Assembly: GCA_023266575.1 (NCBI GenBank)
Contig: JAHFPV010000010.1
Span: forward strand, 62,001 to 126,000
DNA from: Sphingobium sp.
GTDB taxonomy: Bacteria > Pseudomonadota > Alphaproteobacteria > Sphingomonadales > Sphingomonadaceae
Direction: 5' to 3'
Length of the DNA stretch: 64,000 bases
Positions within the stretch are counted from its first letter, which is position 1. Every line of letters begins with the position of its first letter. The notes under the pieces were generated by a model. It did not search any database and was not told where the DNA came from. It saw only the letters and a list, made by a program, of their open reading frames with translations. Below are positions 9,281 through 16,970 of this stretch, one piece after another. A program made the position numbers and the translations under genes.

Positions 9281-9357
9281 TCTAGTGACCCTTTTGAATC
9301 TGAAGTCCGCTCAGACCTTTACTCAAAATGTGGCGGACTTCAGATTCGGGTCACTAG
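9281..9357. repeat. Palindromic repeat, right member of the twin element
   Basis: CTAGTGACCC, then GAATCTGAAGTCCGC (9296-9310), is mirrored by GCGGACTTCAGATTC and GGGTCACTAG (9333-9357). The outer CTAGTG ends match those of the neighbouring palindrome, so both belong to one family. The outermost CTAG supplies the TAG stop codon of hspQ (9354-9356). Confidence 0.9.
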
Positions 9358-9725
9358 TGGCGATGGAGCGGGCGCAGGCGATATTTGCCGTCCGCATAGG
9401 CACCGAACATGCCGGTAATGGCGGGATGATCGACCGGCTCGTCGCTGTCGTCGGTGACCAGATTTTGCTGGCTGACATAGGCGACATAGCTGGATTCGCC
9501 ATTTTCGGCGAGCAGATGGTAGAAGGGCTGTTCCTTGTCCGGCCGCGCATGTTCGGGGATGGCATCATACCATTCCTCGCTATTGGCGAACACCGGATCA
9601 ATATCGAACACGACGCCGCGAAAGCCGAACAGGCGGTGCTTGACGACGTCGCCAATGCTGAAGCGGGCATGGACAATCGGCGGGGCGGTGACGCCAGTGC
9701 CGAAAATCTGAATCGTGTCTCTCAT
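9354..9725 (-). CDS. hspQ: Heat shock protein HspQ
   Basis: A 123-residue protein carrying the HspQ/YccV hemimethylated-DNA-binding-like domain: RFSIGDVVKHRLFGFRGVV, the VFDIDP segment, then PFYHLLAENGESSYVAYVSQQNL. In E. coli HspQ acts as a specificity factor for Lon protease and promotes turnover of certain proteins. About 20 extra residues precede the usual start. The stop codon falls inside the CTAG end of a palindromic repeat, so the last few residues may be repeat-derived. No clear heat-shock promoter was recognised upstream. Confidence 0.88.
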   Translation of the reverse strand: MRDTIQIFGTGVTAPPIVHARFSIGDVVKHRLFGFRGVVFDIDPVFANSEEWYDAIPEHARPDKEQPFYHLLAENGESSYVAYVSQQNLVTDDSDEPVDHPAITGMFGAYADGKYRLRPLHRH

Positions 9726-9873
9726 ATGTCCAATTTAGGACTGTTCGCCTGTCACACAAGAAAAATACCGACAAGGCTGCTTGGCAAGGCGGGAATCATT
9801 CGCTAATGGCCGCGCTCGACCCGGTTGGGACGGGCTTTTCCTGTGCGAAAAGCCGCATGTCCCGGCCTTCTGC

Positions 9874-9963
<90 letters not shown>

Positions 9964-10021
9964 GTTTCCCTTGAAACCATTGCTGGAACAGGGATTTTGC
10001 ACGATAGGGATGATGGTCCCC

Positions 10022-10675
10022 ATGTCGTCGCTCCCCATCCTCTACAGCTTCCGCCGCTGCCCCTATGCGATCCGCGCGCGGCTGGCTTTGCTGGTGAGCG
10101 GGCAGGCGGTGGTGCTGCGCGAAGTCGTGTTGCGCGACAAGCCGGACGCGCTGCGGCAGGCGTCCCTAAAGGCGACGGTGCCGGTGCTGGTGTTGCCCGA
10201 CGGGCAGGTGATCGACCAGAGTCTGGACATCATGCGCTGGGCGCTCGGCCGGTCCGACCCGGAGGGGTGGCTGATGCGCGACGATGTCGGGCTGGTCGCG
10301 GCCAATGACGGTCCGTTCAAGGCGCATCTGGACCGCACCAAATATCCCGACCGCCATGGCAGCGATCCGGCGGTTCACCGCGCCGCGGCGCTTGACTGGT
10401 TGCATAGGCTCGACCGGCGGTTGGGCGGAAGCGATCAGCTATGCGGTGCGACGCGGGGCCTCGCCGACATGGCGATTATCCCCTTCGTTCGCCAGTTTGC
10501 GGCGATCGACCCGGCCTGGTTTGCGGCGCAGGCGCTGCCCCATCTGCGCCGCTGGCTCGACGGTCATTTGCAAGGCTCTCTGTTCGCCGCCGCCATGGTG
10601 CGCATCCCGCCCTGGCGCGAGGGCGACGCGCCAGTGGTTTTTGCGCCCGCAAAGGACGCGCCCGGCGATTTTTGA
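10022..10675 (+). CDS. Glutathione S-transferase family protein
   Basis: This 217-residue protein starts with a thioredoxin-like GST N-domain: LYSFRRCPYAIRARLAL, with Cys13 in a CPYA context typical of GSTs related to omega or beta classes and to stringent starvation protein-like proteins. KATVPVLVL and the DQSLDIMRWAL segment (glutathione gamma-glutamyl contact region) follow. The C-terminal half is helical. ATG 10022 is used; frames with ATGs at 9971 and 10010 exist, but the family begins at SSLPILYSF. It lies just after tRNA-Ser and may be read from the tRNA promoter. Substrate unknown. Confidence 0.85.
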   Translation: MSSLPILYSFRRCPYAIRARLALLVSGQAVVLREVVLRDKPDALRQASLKATVPVLVLPDGQVIDQSLDIMRWALGRSDPEGWLMRDDVGLVAANDGPFKAHLDRTKYPDRHGSDPAVHRAAALDWLHRLDRRLGGSDQLCGATRGLADMAIIPFVRQFAAIDPAWFAAQALPHLRRWLDGHLQGSLFAAAMVRIPPWREGDAPVVFAPAKDAPGDF

Positions 10676-10759
10676 GTTTTACGCGAAATATTTGCAGATA
10701 ATTCGGACAAAATCCTAACTGCTGGCAAAATATTCAGAATACTTTAACAAAGCGCCATA

Positions 10760-10774
10760 AAGAACCTCGTTCTT
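10760..10774 (+). promoter_or_regulatory. Perfect palindrome upstream of a sigma-54-like promoter
   Basis: AAGAAC-CTC-GTTCTT is a perfect 6-3-6 inverted repeat centred about 32 bases from the centre of the -24/-12 element at 10792. It is a plausible site for a regulator of the small secreted-protein gene. No known factor is assigned. Confidence 0.5.
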
Positions 10775-10791
10775 CCGGGATTTTTTCAAAC

Positions 10792-10807
10792 TGGCACGCC
10801 TCCTGCA
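10792..10807 (+). promoter_or_regulatory. Candidate sigma-54 (-24/-12) promoter for the small secreted protein
   Basis: TGGCACGCCTCCTGCA keeps the invariant GG and GC ten bases apart and differs from the TGGCACG-N4-TTGCA consensus at one position. It is almost identical to the glnK element at 55782-55797. The predicted start is about 50 bases before the ATG at 10867, and the upstream stretch is AT-rich. Confidence 0.65.
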
Positions 10808-10866
10808 AAGCTGTTGGCATGATCCAAAACGGATCGCCAACCATTGTTCAGGGAAGGACATATATC

Positions 10867-11127
10867 ATGAAGACCATCGCTTTCGCCGCCGCCGTTGTCG
10901 CCGCCACCGTCGCCGTTTCGGCTGCCAGCACCCCGGCTTTCGCCCAGTCGCATGGCAGCTTTGGCAAGGCCAAGGTGACCTATGACGCCAAGACCGACCG
11001 CTATTGCTTCCGCGAAACCGTGACCGGTTCGCTGGTCCCCGTGACTCAGTGCCAGTCGAAGGCTGAATGGGCGCGCAACGGCCTGACCATCAGCCGCAAG
11101 TCGAGCGTCCAGCTGGCCCAGCGCTGA
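10867..11127 (+). CDS. Small secreted protein of unknown function
   Basis: An 86-residue protein with a clear Sec signal peptide: a Lys near the start, an Ala/Val-rich core and cleavage near TPAFA-Q (about residue 26). The mature part has about 60 residues, two cysteines (in DRYCFRE and VTQCQSK) and a basic C-terminus. The start at 10867 has AAGGA ten bases upstream; the longer frame from 10819 would place the signal peptide internally. A sigma-54-like promoter and a palindrome lie upstream, so expression may depend on nitrogen status or another enhancer-binding protein. Short proteins with this cysteine layout are common in sphingomonads, but I know of no assigned function. Confidence 0.8.
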   Translation: MKTIAFAAAVVAATVAVSAASTPAFAQSHGSFGKAKVTYDAKTDRYCFRETVTGSLVPVTQCQSKAEWARNGLTISRKSSVQLAQR

Positions 11128-11141
11128 TGCTATCGCAGGCA

Positions 11142-11160
11142 CCCGCTCCTGGGGAGCGGG
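11142..11160 (+). terminator. GC stem-loop after the small secreted-protein gene
   Basis: CCCGCTCC and GGAGCGGG form an 8-bp stem with a 3-base loop, 14 bases after the stop codon. No T-run follows, so termination may be weak or Rho-assisted; a second small stem (CCGGTC/GACCGG) lies further on. Confidence 0.45.
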
Positions 11161-11241
11161 CCCTGCCCGTAATGGAGACGGGTGGCCGGTCCTGCCAGAC
11201 CGGCCTGACCCGATTCTGGCGACCATCGCCTTAGATACCGG

Positions 11242-11943
11242 TCATGCCCCAATATCCGTCATTTTCAGGCGATAGCCGATCCCCGGTTCGTTGCAGATGA
11301 TCTGCGGTCGTTGCGGGTCTGCCTCCAGCTTCTGGCGCAGGGTGCGAACCAGGACGCGCAGATATTCGACATGATGGGCATATTCGTTGGGCCAGACCTG
11401 ATCCATGATCTGCTTGTGGGTGATCACCCGGCCGGGAAAGCGGGCAAGCTGGGCCAGCACCCCATATTCCTTGGGCGTCAGATGCACTTCCTGTCCGTCG
11501 CGCGTCACGACATGGGCCAGCAGGTCGATAACGATATTGCCGGCCTGCAACTGCGCGGCACTGCCCGCGCGGGCCAGCCGGTTACGCAGCGCCACCCGCA
11601 CCCGCGCCAGCAGTTCGTCGGTATCGAACGGCTTGGTCAGATAATCGTCCGCACCCAGATCGAGCGCCGCGACCTTCTCGTCCGTGCCGTCGCGCGCCGA
11701 CAGGATGATCAGCGTCGTGTCCGTCTCCTTCTTGATCAGCGGCACCAGTTCCAGCCCGTCGCGATCGGGTAGGCCGAGATCCAGCAGGGTTATCGCAGGA
11801 CGCACCCGGCGCAACGCCTCCATCCCCTCCCGCGCGGTCGCGGCTTCCACCGTGTCATAGTCGGCGCGGGTCAGCGCGGCCTGGACCAGACGGCGGATCT
11901 GCGGTTCGTCGTCGATGATGAGCAGGCAGTGGCGCAGGGTCAT
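11242..11943 (-). CDS. kdpE: KdpE-type response regulator, orphaned from its sensor kinase
   Basis: A 233-residue OmpR/PhoB-family regulator. The receiver domain has acidic residues Asp11-Asp12, phospho-acceptor Asp55 in LLDLGLPDRDG and Lys104 in LTKPF. The C-terminal winged helix has LTPKEYGVLAQL, TH-KQIMDQVWP and VLVRTLRQKLE, the pattern of KdpE, which turns on the KdpFABC potassium pump when its kinase KdpD is active. Its ATG overlaps the stop of an upstream kdpD tail by four bases, but the rest of kdpD is absent and no kdpFABC is nearby. Unless it has another partner it may be inactive or constitutive. Confidence 0.85.
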   Translation of the reverse strand: MTLRHCLLIIDDEPQIRRLVQAALTRADYDTVEAATAREGMEALRRVRPAITLLDLGLPDRDGLELVPLIKKETDTTLIILSARDGTDEKVAALDLGADDYLTKPFDTDELLARVRVALRNRLARAGSAAQLQAGNIVIDLLAHVVTRDGQEVHLTPKEYGVLAQLARFPGRVITHKQIMDQVWPNEYAHHVEYLRVLVRTLRQKLEADPQRPQIICNEPGIGYRLKMTDIGA

Positions 11944-12113
11944 GGATGGTTTCCGTCAACGGGGGGATCGGACAGGATGAGCGGCTGGGGCAGTATCAGG
12001 GTGAAGCAGGCACCGACCGGATCGGTCAAGGCCGGATCTGTCATTGTGCGTGCTGCAACGCTCATGCCCATGGCTTGGGGGAACGCCTCGACGATGGCAT
12101 GGCCGCGGCGCAA
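11940..12113 (-). pseudogene. kdpD: Remnant of kdpD sensor kinase (C-terminal tail only)
   Basis: Just upstream of kdpE, in the ATGA-overlapping frame, the translation AIVEAFPQAMGMSVAAR then PVGACFTLILP resembles the end of a histidine-kinase ATPase domain (the GLAIV-EA helix and the closing GACF-TLP strand of KdpD). Similarity stops near 12113, where the preceding residues no longer show the G-x-GLGL loop. No H, N or G1 box is found upstream. About 55 codons of a gene normally near 2.6 kb remain, so this looks like a deletion scar. Confidence 0.65.
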
Positions 12114-12213
12114 CGCCGCGCAAAAGCATTTCTGTCCTCCTCCCCAGCATTGCTTGAGCGACGTTTGTCTATAGGATCGATAGATAAGTTGCATGAATCG
12201 GCGCGGAGGATGC

Positions 12214-12384
12214 ATGATCGGACGGCAGGGACAGGATGGGCGCTTTGCCCGGTTGCGGGCGCGACTGGCGCAGGCGCTGTTGCGTGAACCCACGGTGGTC
12301 CTGCTGGAACGGGACGCTGACGCCTTCATGTTGGCGCGCGGTCAGGGCGACCGAACCGGCCAGCCGTTTGAAGCGATCCGCTGA
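12214..12384 (+). CDS. Possible small basic protein, unknown
   Basis: A 56-codon frame starting at ATG 12214 with a very good ribosome binding site (CGGAGGATGC). An in-frame ATG lies seven codons earlier. The product is Arg/Leu-rich with a helical middle (LRARLAQALL) and normal high-GC codon use. It occupies the stretch between the kdpD deletion scar and a nitroreductase gene, 12114-12450, where I see nothing else. It could be a real small gene or a remnant of sequence brought in when kdpD was lost. No family recognised. Confidence 0.4.
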   Translation: MIGRQGQDGRFARLRARLAQALLREPTVVLLERDADAFMLARGQGDRTGQPFEAIR

Positions 12385-12450
12385 CCCCTTCGCAACCGCA
12401 ATATCCACCCTATATTGCGCCGGTCTTTCACGCTCATGCAAGGAGCCTTC

Positions 12451-13044
12451 ATGGCCACGAACCCCCGCACCGTGACCCGCGCGGTCGATCCGCTGTTTCT
12501 GGAACGCTGGTCGCCACGCGCTTTTGACAGCTCGCCAATCCCGCAGGCAGACCTCGACACGCTGTTCGATGCGGCCCGCTGGGCGCCGTCGGCGTTTAAT
12601 TATCAGCCCTGGCGCTTTCTCTATGCCCATCGCGACAGCGCGGACTGGACCCGGTTTCTTGGCGTCCTGCTGCCGTTCAACCAGAGCTGGGTGCAACATG
12701 CCGGTGCGCTGGTCTATATCCTGTCCGACACGCTGACTGCCGCGCCGGGATCGGACGATTTCAAGCCGTCGCACAGCCACAGTTTCGATGCGGGCGCTGC
12801 CTGGGCCTTGCTGGCGTTGCAGGCGACCCGGCTGGGCTATCACACCCATGCAATGAGCGGCGTGGATTTCGAGGCCGCCCGCACCGAGCTGGCCGTGCCG
12901 GATCGTTTCCGTATCGAAGCGGCAGTGGCGATCGGGCGGATGGGCGACAAGTCGGTGTTACCCGAAGCCTTGCAGGCGCGCGAAGTGCCAAGCGATCGCA
13001 AGGATATCGCAGCGTTCGCCCGGCCGGGTAATTTCGTGGATTAG
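12451..13044 (+). CDS. Nitroreductase family FMN oxidoreductase
   Basis: A 197-residue nitroreductase-fold protein. The N-terminal RWSPRAFDSSPI (FMN phosphate-binding Arg-x-S-x-R type motif), FDAARWAPSAFNYQPWRF, a central DAGAAWALLALQATRLGYHTHAM and the C-terminal AAVAIGRMGD segment are all usual for the family. These NAD(P)H-dependent flavoproteins reduce nitro compounds, quinones or unsaturated carbonyls. ATG 12451 has AAGGAG upstream at good spacing, which decides the start over an in-frame codon at 12415. Cytosolic, single gene, convergent with the FAD oxidoreductase gene with only four bases between stops. Confidence 0.9.
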   Translation: MATNPRTVTRAVDPLFLERWSPRAFDSSPIPQADLDTLFDAARWAPSAFNYQPWRFLYAHRDSADWTRFLGVLLPFNQSWVQHAGALVYILSDTLTAAPGSDDFKPSHSHSFDAGAAWALLALQATRLGYHTHAMSGVDFEAARTELAVPDRFRIEAAVAIGRMGDKSVLPEALQAREVPSDRKDIAAFARPGNFVD

Positions 13045-13048
13045 GGCT

Positions 13049-14014
13049 TCAGCCGGACTCGGCGAGCGGCAGCGTCATATCCTGCGCCACCCGCGCGCCG
13101 AGCATCCGGCCGGATAGCCAGGCCAGTTCCACGCGCGGCCCCAGCAGCCAGTCGCCGCACGCGCCCAGCCGGATATGATCGTTCCACAGCGCGCCATTGT
13201 CGGTGCCGCGCGTCATGGCAAAGCGCCAGCGATGCGCGGTCAGGTGTGCCACTGGCGGCAGCCCTGCGCCGCCCGTCATCTGCCCCAGCGCATCGAGCAG
13301 CAGCGGACCGATGACGTGTGGATTTTCCTCCAGATGCGCCGCCGACCAGGCACCATTGGCCTGCACGACCCAGGCTTCCGGCCCGTCGCGGCCCGGCTTT
13401 GCGCTGTTGCGCGCCGCCCATGACAGGATGCCGCCGCCGCTGACATGATCGACCGGCAGGTCGACCGGCTCGTCAAAGGCGATCATTGCGGTCCAGCAGG
13501 GTTGCGAGCGCGCCGTCATCGCCACCCGCGCCATCGCCAGATCATGCAGGCCCAATATGGACGCAGCCTGTTCGGACGGCAGCGCGACGATCGCGGCGTC
13601 AAATGGCCCCTCCATGCCTGTGTCCAGCCGCACCCACCACCCAGCGGCATCGCGTTGCAGGCCATGGACGTGATGCTGGAAATCGACCTGATGGGCTGCC
13701 GCCATATGGCGGATCGGCGCATTCATGGCCGGGTTGCCGATCCAGGCGTCGGCACCGGCTTCGGGCCAGGGGACGACGACCCCGGCCGCAGCCCAGGCAT
13801 CGACCTGATCGCGGAACAGCGGATCGCGCACGGTAAAATATTGCGCGCCATGGTCGAAAGTGGCGGTGCCAGCGGAGGTTTCGACCCGGCGGGTCGACAT
13901 GCGCCCGCCCGGCCCGCGCCCCTTGTCGAACAGGCGCACGGCAACGCCGTCCTCCGCCAGCCGGTCGGCACAGGCCAGCCCAGCCATGCCTGCGCCTATG
14001 ATCGCCAGCGTCAC
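13049..14014 (-). CDS. FAD-dependent oxidoreductase, renalase-like (COG3380)
   Basis: A 321-residue flavoprotein. N-terminal GAGMAGLACA is the Rossmann dinucleotide-binding loop; the RLFDKGRGPGGRMSTRR segment and FDHGAQYFTVRD are typical of the renalase-like amine-oxidase group. A C-terminal LGACGDWLLG region matches the second FAD contact. Reaction and substrate are not known; relatives oxidise nicotinamide by-products or amines. No signal peptide. It lies 16 bases downstream of folE on the same strand, so the two may be co-transcribed. Confidence 0.85.
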   Translation of the reverse strand: MTLAIIGAGMAGLACADRLAEDGVAVRLFDKGRGPGGRMSTRRVETSAGTATFDHGAQYFTVRDPLFRDQVDAWAAAGVVVPWPEAGADAWIGNPAMNAPIRHMAAAHQVDFQHHVHGLQRDAAGWWVRLDTGMEGPFDAAIVALPSEQAASILGLHDLAMARVAMTARSQPCWTAMIAFDEPVDLPVDHVSGGGILSWAARNSAKPGRDGPEAWVVQANGAWSAAHLEENPHVIGPLLLDALGQMTGGAGLPPVAHLTAHRWRFAMTRGTDNGALWNDHIRLGACGDWLLGPRVELAWLSGRMLGARVAQDMTLPLAESG

Positions 14015-14030
14015 CCTGTCATGCCCCGTT

Positions 14031-14648
14031 TCAATAACCCATCAACGCGAGCAGTTCGCGGCGGCTGGCACGATCGTCGAGAAAACAGCCGAGCAGGCGG
14101 CTGGTGACCATGGCGACGCCGGGGGTGCGGACGCCGCGCCCGGTCATGCAGCCATGCTGCGCCTCTATCACCACGGCAACGCCATGGGGCTGAAGATGGT
14201 CCTGAATGCTCTGCGCGACTTCCGCGGTCAGCCGTTCCTGCACCTGCAACCGTCGGGCAAAGCCGTGCAGCACGCGGGCGAGTTTGGATATGCCCACCAC
14301 CCGGTCGCGCGGCAGATAGGCGATCGACGCCTTGCCGGTGATCGGCGCCATATGATGTTCGCAATGCGACTGGAACGGAATGTCCTTCAGCAGCACGATC
14401 TCGTCATAACCGCCCACTTCCTGAAAGGTGCGGGACAGATGGCGACCGGGATCTTCCTCATAGCCGGTGCAATAGTCGCGCCATGCCCGACCGACCCGTG
14501 CAGGCGTATCGCGCAAGCCTTCGCGTTCCGGGTCGTCCCCGGCCCAGCGAATAAGCGTACGCACCGCGTCCTGCACGGCCTGCGGCACGAGCGGGCGTCC
14601 TTCATCGTCGAAGGCATAATCGCCAAGATCGCCGGGGATGAAATTCAT
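14031..14648 (-). CDS. folE: GTP cyclohydrolase I
   Basis: The 205-residue product catalyses the first step from GTP to 7,8-dihydroneopterin triphosphate in folate/pterin synthesis. Seen: ETxRRV-like DTPARVGRAW, QSHCEHHMAPITGKASIAYLP (zinc Cys and catalytic His), RLQVQERLT, and a C-terminal HGCMTGRGV followed by SRLLGCF. ATG 14648 is chosen over the open upstream frame because AAGGGAAAGG precedes it and the family begins there. It is divergent from the LOV regulator gene with about 120 bases between, which contain a dyad (14717-14736), so light-linked control of folE is possible but unproven. Confidence 0.95.
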   Translation of the reverse strand: MNFIPGDLGDYAFDDEGRPLVPQAVQDAVRTLIRWAGDDPEREGLRDTPARVGRAWRDYCTGYEEDPGRHLSRTFQEVGGYDEIVLLKDIPFQSHCEHHMAPITGKASIAYLPRDRVVGISKLARVLHGFARRLQVQERLTAEVAQSIQDHLQPHGVAVVIEAQHGCMTGRGVRTPGVAMVTSRLLGCFLDDRASRRELLALMGY

Positions 14649-14716
14649 GGCCTTTCCCTTTCGTTCATCAGGGGCCTGATGCAGCCTGCTTGCGGCAGGC
14701 AGGGCATTTGGGGCAA

Positions 14717-14736
14717 CATGCCCAAAGGGGCATCGC
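14717..14736. promoter_or_regulatory. Dyad in the folE / LOV-regulator divergent promoter
   Basis: TTTGGGGCA-ACA-TGCCCAAA is a near-perfect inverted repeat midway between the two divergent start codons. A GCCTGC/GCAGGC stem-loop lies just to its left (14694-14710). Placement suits an operator controlling one or both genes. Confidence 0.4.
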
Positions 14737-14769
14737 ATCCGCCGATCGCCCGCCAGTCTGTGAGTGACC

Positions 14770-15357
14770 ATGTCCTTGTCCGAAATGATCGCCAACAGCG
14801 CGATCGCCGCCGTGATCAGCAACCCGCGCCTGCCCGACAATCCCATTGTCGAATGTAATGAAGCGTTCATCGCGCTGACCGGCTATACGCGGGATGAAAT
14901 TGTCGGGCGCAACTGCCGCTTCCTGTCCGGGCCGGATACCGAACCCTGGCTGACAGAAACGATCCGCACTGGCGTGCGCGAACGGCGGCCGGTGCTGGTG
15001 GAAATATTAAACTATCGCAAGGACGGCACGCCGTTCCGCAACGCCGTGATGGTCGCGCCGATCTTTGGCGTGGATGGTGAACTGGATTATTTTCTGGGGT
15101 CACAAATGGCGGTGGAAACCCCGGACGTTGCCGGGGCGGAACGATCGTCGGGCGCGCGCGAACGGATCGCCGCGCTGACATCGCGCCAGCGCGACGTGCT
15201 GATCGCGATGGCGGCGGGCAAGCTCAACAAGCAAATCGCCTGGGATCTGGGCCTGACCGAACGCACCGTGAAGATGCACCGCGCCGCGATGCTGAAAGCG
15301 TTGGGCGTCAGGACCGGGGCTGAGGGAATCAGGCTGGCGATCGAGGCTGGCTATTAA
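14770..15357 (+). CDS. Blue-light LOV-HTH transcription factor, EL222-like
   Basis: A 195-residue protein with an N-terminal LOV (PAS) domain and a C-terminal LuxR-type HTH, the same architecture and length class as EL222 of Erythrobacter litoralis. The flavin-reactive GRNCRFLSG motif places the photo-active Cys at 49. ILNYRKDGTPFRNAVMVAP and YFLGSQ supply the conserved Asn, Asn and Gln flavin contacts. The HTH holds LTSRQRDVLIAMAAGKLNKQIAWDL then TERTVKMHR. In EL222, light frees the HTH to dimerise and bind DNA. ATG 14770 is used (a GTG lies two codons earlier). It is divergent from folE and 12 bases before a DUF969-DUF979-DUF2891 operon. Confidence 0.93.
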   Translation: MSLSEMIANSAIAAVISNPRLPDNPIVECNEAFIALTGYTRDEIVGRNCRFLSGPDTEPWLTETIRTGVRERRPVLVEILNYRKDGTPFRNAVMVAPIFGVDGELDYFLGSQMAVETPDVAGAERSSGARERIAALTSRQRDVLIAMAAGKLNKQIAWDLGLTERTVKMHRAAMLKALGVRTGAEGIRLAIEAGY

Positions 15358-15369
15358 GGCGCTCAACTA

Positions 15370-16038
15370 ATGTGGGTGCTGCTGGGCATTGCGGTGATCG
15401 TTGCGGGTTTCGTGCTGCGCTTCAACCCGCTGCTCGTCATCCTGGCGTCAGCGGTCGTGACGGGGATCGCAGCAGGGCTTGATCCGCTCGCTATCCTCGC
15501 CGCCTTCGGCAAGGCGTTCAACGAGGCGCGCTATGTCAGCATCATCTGGATCGTGCTGCCGGTCGTCGCCCTGCTGGAGGCGCATGGGTTGCAGGAGCGG
15601 GCGCGCGGGCTGATCGGACGGATGCGCGGGGCGACGGTGGGCCGGTTCCTGACGGGCTATCTGCTGGTGCGGCAGGGTCTGGCCGCAGTGGGGCTGACAT
15701 CGGTGGCGGGTCATGCGCAAACCGTGCGCCCGCTGGTCGCGCCCATCGCGGAGGCCGCCGCTGAACGGCAGGCGGGCGATCTGGACGATACGGAGCGCGA
15801 GAAGGTCAAGGCGATGGCGGCGGCGACCGACAATGTCGGGCTGTTCTTTGGCGAGGATATCTTCCTTGCCATCGGATCGATCCTGCTGATCAAGGGGCTG
15901 CTGGAGCAATATGGCATCAACCTTGAACCGCTCCAGCTGTCGGTCTGGGCGATCCCGACCGCGATCGCCGCTTTCCTGATCCACGGGTTCAGGCTGTGGC
16001 GGCTCGATCGTCGTCTGAACCGGGCGGATCGGCCATGA
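15370..16038 (+). CDS. DUF969 membrane protein, putative permease subunit
   Basis: A 222-residue polytopic inner-membrane protein of the DUF969 family: an N-terminal hydrophobic pair, KAFNEARYVSIIWIVLPVVALLE, LTGYLLVRQGLAAVGLTSVAGHAQTVRPL and ATDNVGLFFGEDIFLAIGS. DUF969 proteins occur with DUF979 proteins and are named in current annotation schemes as subunits of a 5-oxoproline transporter, from genomic context with 5-oxoprolinase genes. No oxoprolinase gene is next to this copy. It starts 12 bases after the LOV regulator, so may be in its transcript, and overlaps the next gene by four bases (ATGA). Confidence 0.88.
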   Translation: MWVLLGIAVIVAGFVLRFNPLLVILASAVVTGIAAGLDPLAILAAFGKAFNEARYVSIIWIVLPVVALLEAHGLQERARGLIGRMRGATVGRFLTGYLLVRQGLAAVGLTSVAGHAQTVRPLVAPIAEAAAERQAGDLDDTEREKVKAMAAATDNVGLFFGEDIFLAIGSILLIKGLLEQYGINLEPLQLSVWAIPTAIAAFLIHGFRLWRLDRRLNRADRP

Positions 16039-16970
16039 TCACGCTGCACTGGGTCTATGCGCTGGCCGGGGCGATCTTCGCCGCCTTTGCGCTGCTGGGC
16101 GTGGCCGACAAAAGCAATACGCGCGCCCGGCGAACAGCGGCCTTCTGGGCGCTGCTGGCCCTGTCGATGTGGGCCGGGGATGCGCTGGGCGACCTTGGCA
16201 ATGGCGTGCTGGTGCTGGGGCTGGTGGGACTGGCCGCATCCGGGCTGGGCCGGGGCAGCGGCGCGGTGGCGGATGCTGTGCGACAGGAGCGGGCGGGGCG
16301 TTTCGGCAATGGACTGTTCGCCGTTGCGCTGGTCATTCCGGTGACCGCGCTGGTCGGCACGCTGCTGTTCAAGGAGATGCCCGGCTGGGTCGATGGCAAG
16401 CAGGCGACGCTCATTGCGCTGGCACTGGGCGTGCTGATCGCGCTGGTCGTGGGGTGTCTGTGGCTGCGGGCGTCGCCGGTCGTGCCGTTGCAACAGGGCC
16501 GGCGGCTGATGGACCAGGTCGGTTGGGCGGCGATATTGCCGCAGATGCTCGCCAGCCTGGGCGCAGTATTCGCGCTCGCCGGGGTGGGCGATGCGGTCGG
16601 CGGGCTGGTCAGCCAGGCGATCCCGCAGGGCAGTCTGCTCGGCGCAGTGATCGCTTATGGCCTTGGCATGGCGCTGTTCACCATCGTCATGGGCAATGCC
16701 TTTGCCGCCTTCCCGGTGATGACCGCCGCGATCGGCGTGCCGTTGCTGATCCGCACCTATCATGGCGATCCCGCGATCGTCTGCGCCATCGGGATGCTGG
16801 CGGGTTTCTGCGGCACGCTGCTGACGCCGATGGCGGCCAATTTCAACCTGGTCCCCGCCGCCCTGTTGGAACTCAAGGACAAGCATGGCGTCATTAGGCA
16901 GCAGGTCGGCACCGCCCTGCCGCTGCTCGCCGTCAATATCGCCCTCATTTACTGGCTGGCTTTTCCATGA
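16035..16970 (+). CDS. DUF979 membrane protein, putative permease subunit
   Basis: A 311-residue polytopic membrane protein of the DUF979 family with roughly nine hydrophobic segments. Recognised by MITLHWVYALAGAIFAAFA at the start and GNAFAAFPVMTAAIGVPLLI and GFCGTLLTPMAANFN near the C-terminus. It presumably forms one transporter with the DUF969 partner, as the two are nearly always adjacent. The start at 16035 overlaps the DUF969 stop (ATGA) and its own stop overlaps the DUF2891 start in the same way, which indicates translational coupling. The transported compound is not shown by the sequence. Confidence 0.88.
   Translation: MITLHWVYALAGAIFAAFALLGVADKSNTRARRTAAFWALLALSMWAGDALGDLGNGVLVLGLVGLAASGLGRGSGAVADAVRQERAGRFGNGLFAVALVIPVTALVGTLLFKEMPGWVDGKQATLIALALGVLIALVVGCLWLRASPVVPLQQGRRLMDQVGWAAILPQMLASLGAVFALAGVGDAVGGLVSQAIPQGSLLGAVIAYGLGMALFTIVMGNAFAAFPVMTAAIGVPLLIRTYHGDPAIVCAIGMLAGFCGTLLTPMAANFNLVPAALLELKDKHGVIRQQVGTALPLLAVNIALIYWLAFP

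Noticed and set aside
12169-12849. 226-codon minus-strand frame over the nitroreductase start
   Set aside because: Antisense to the nitroreductase, whose motifs and ribosome binding site are clear; also crosses the kdpD scar region.
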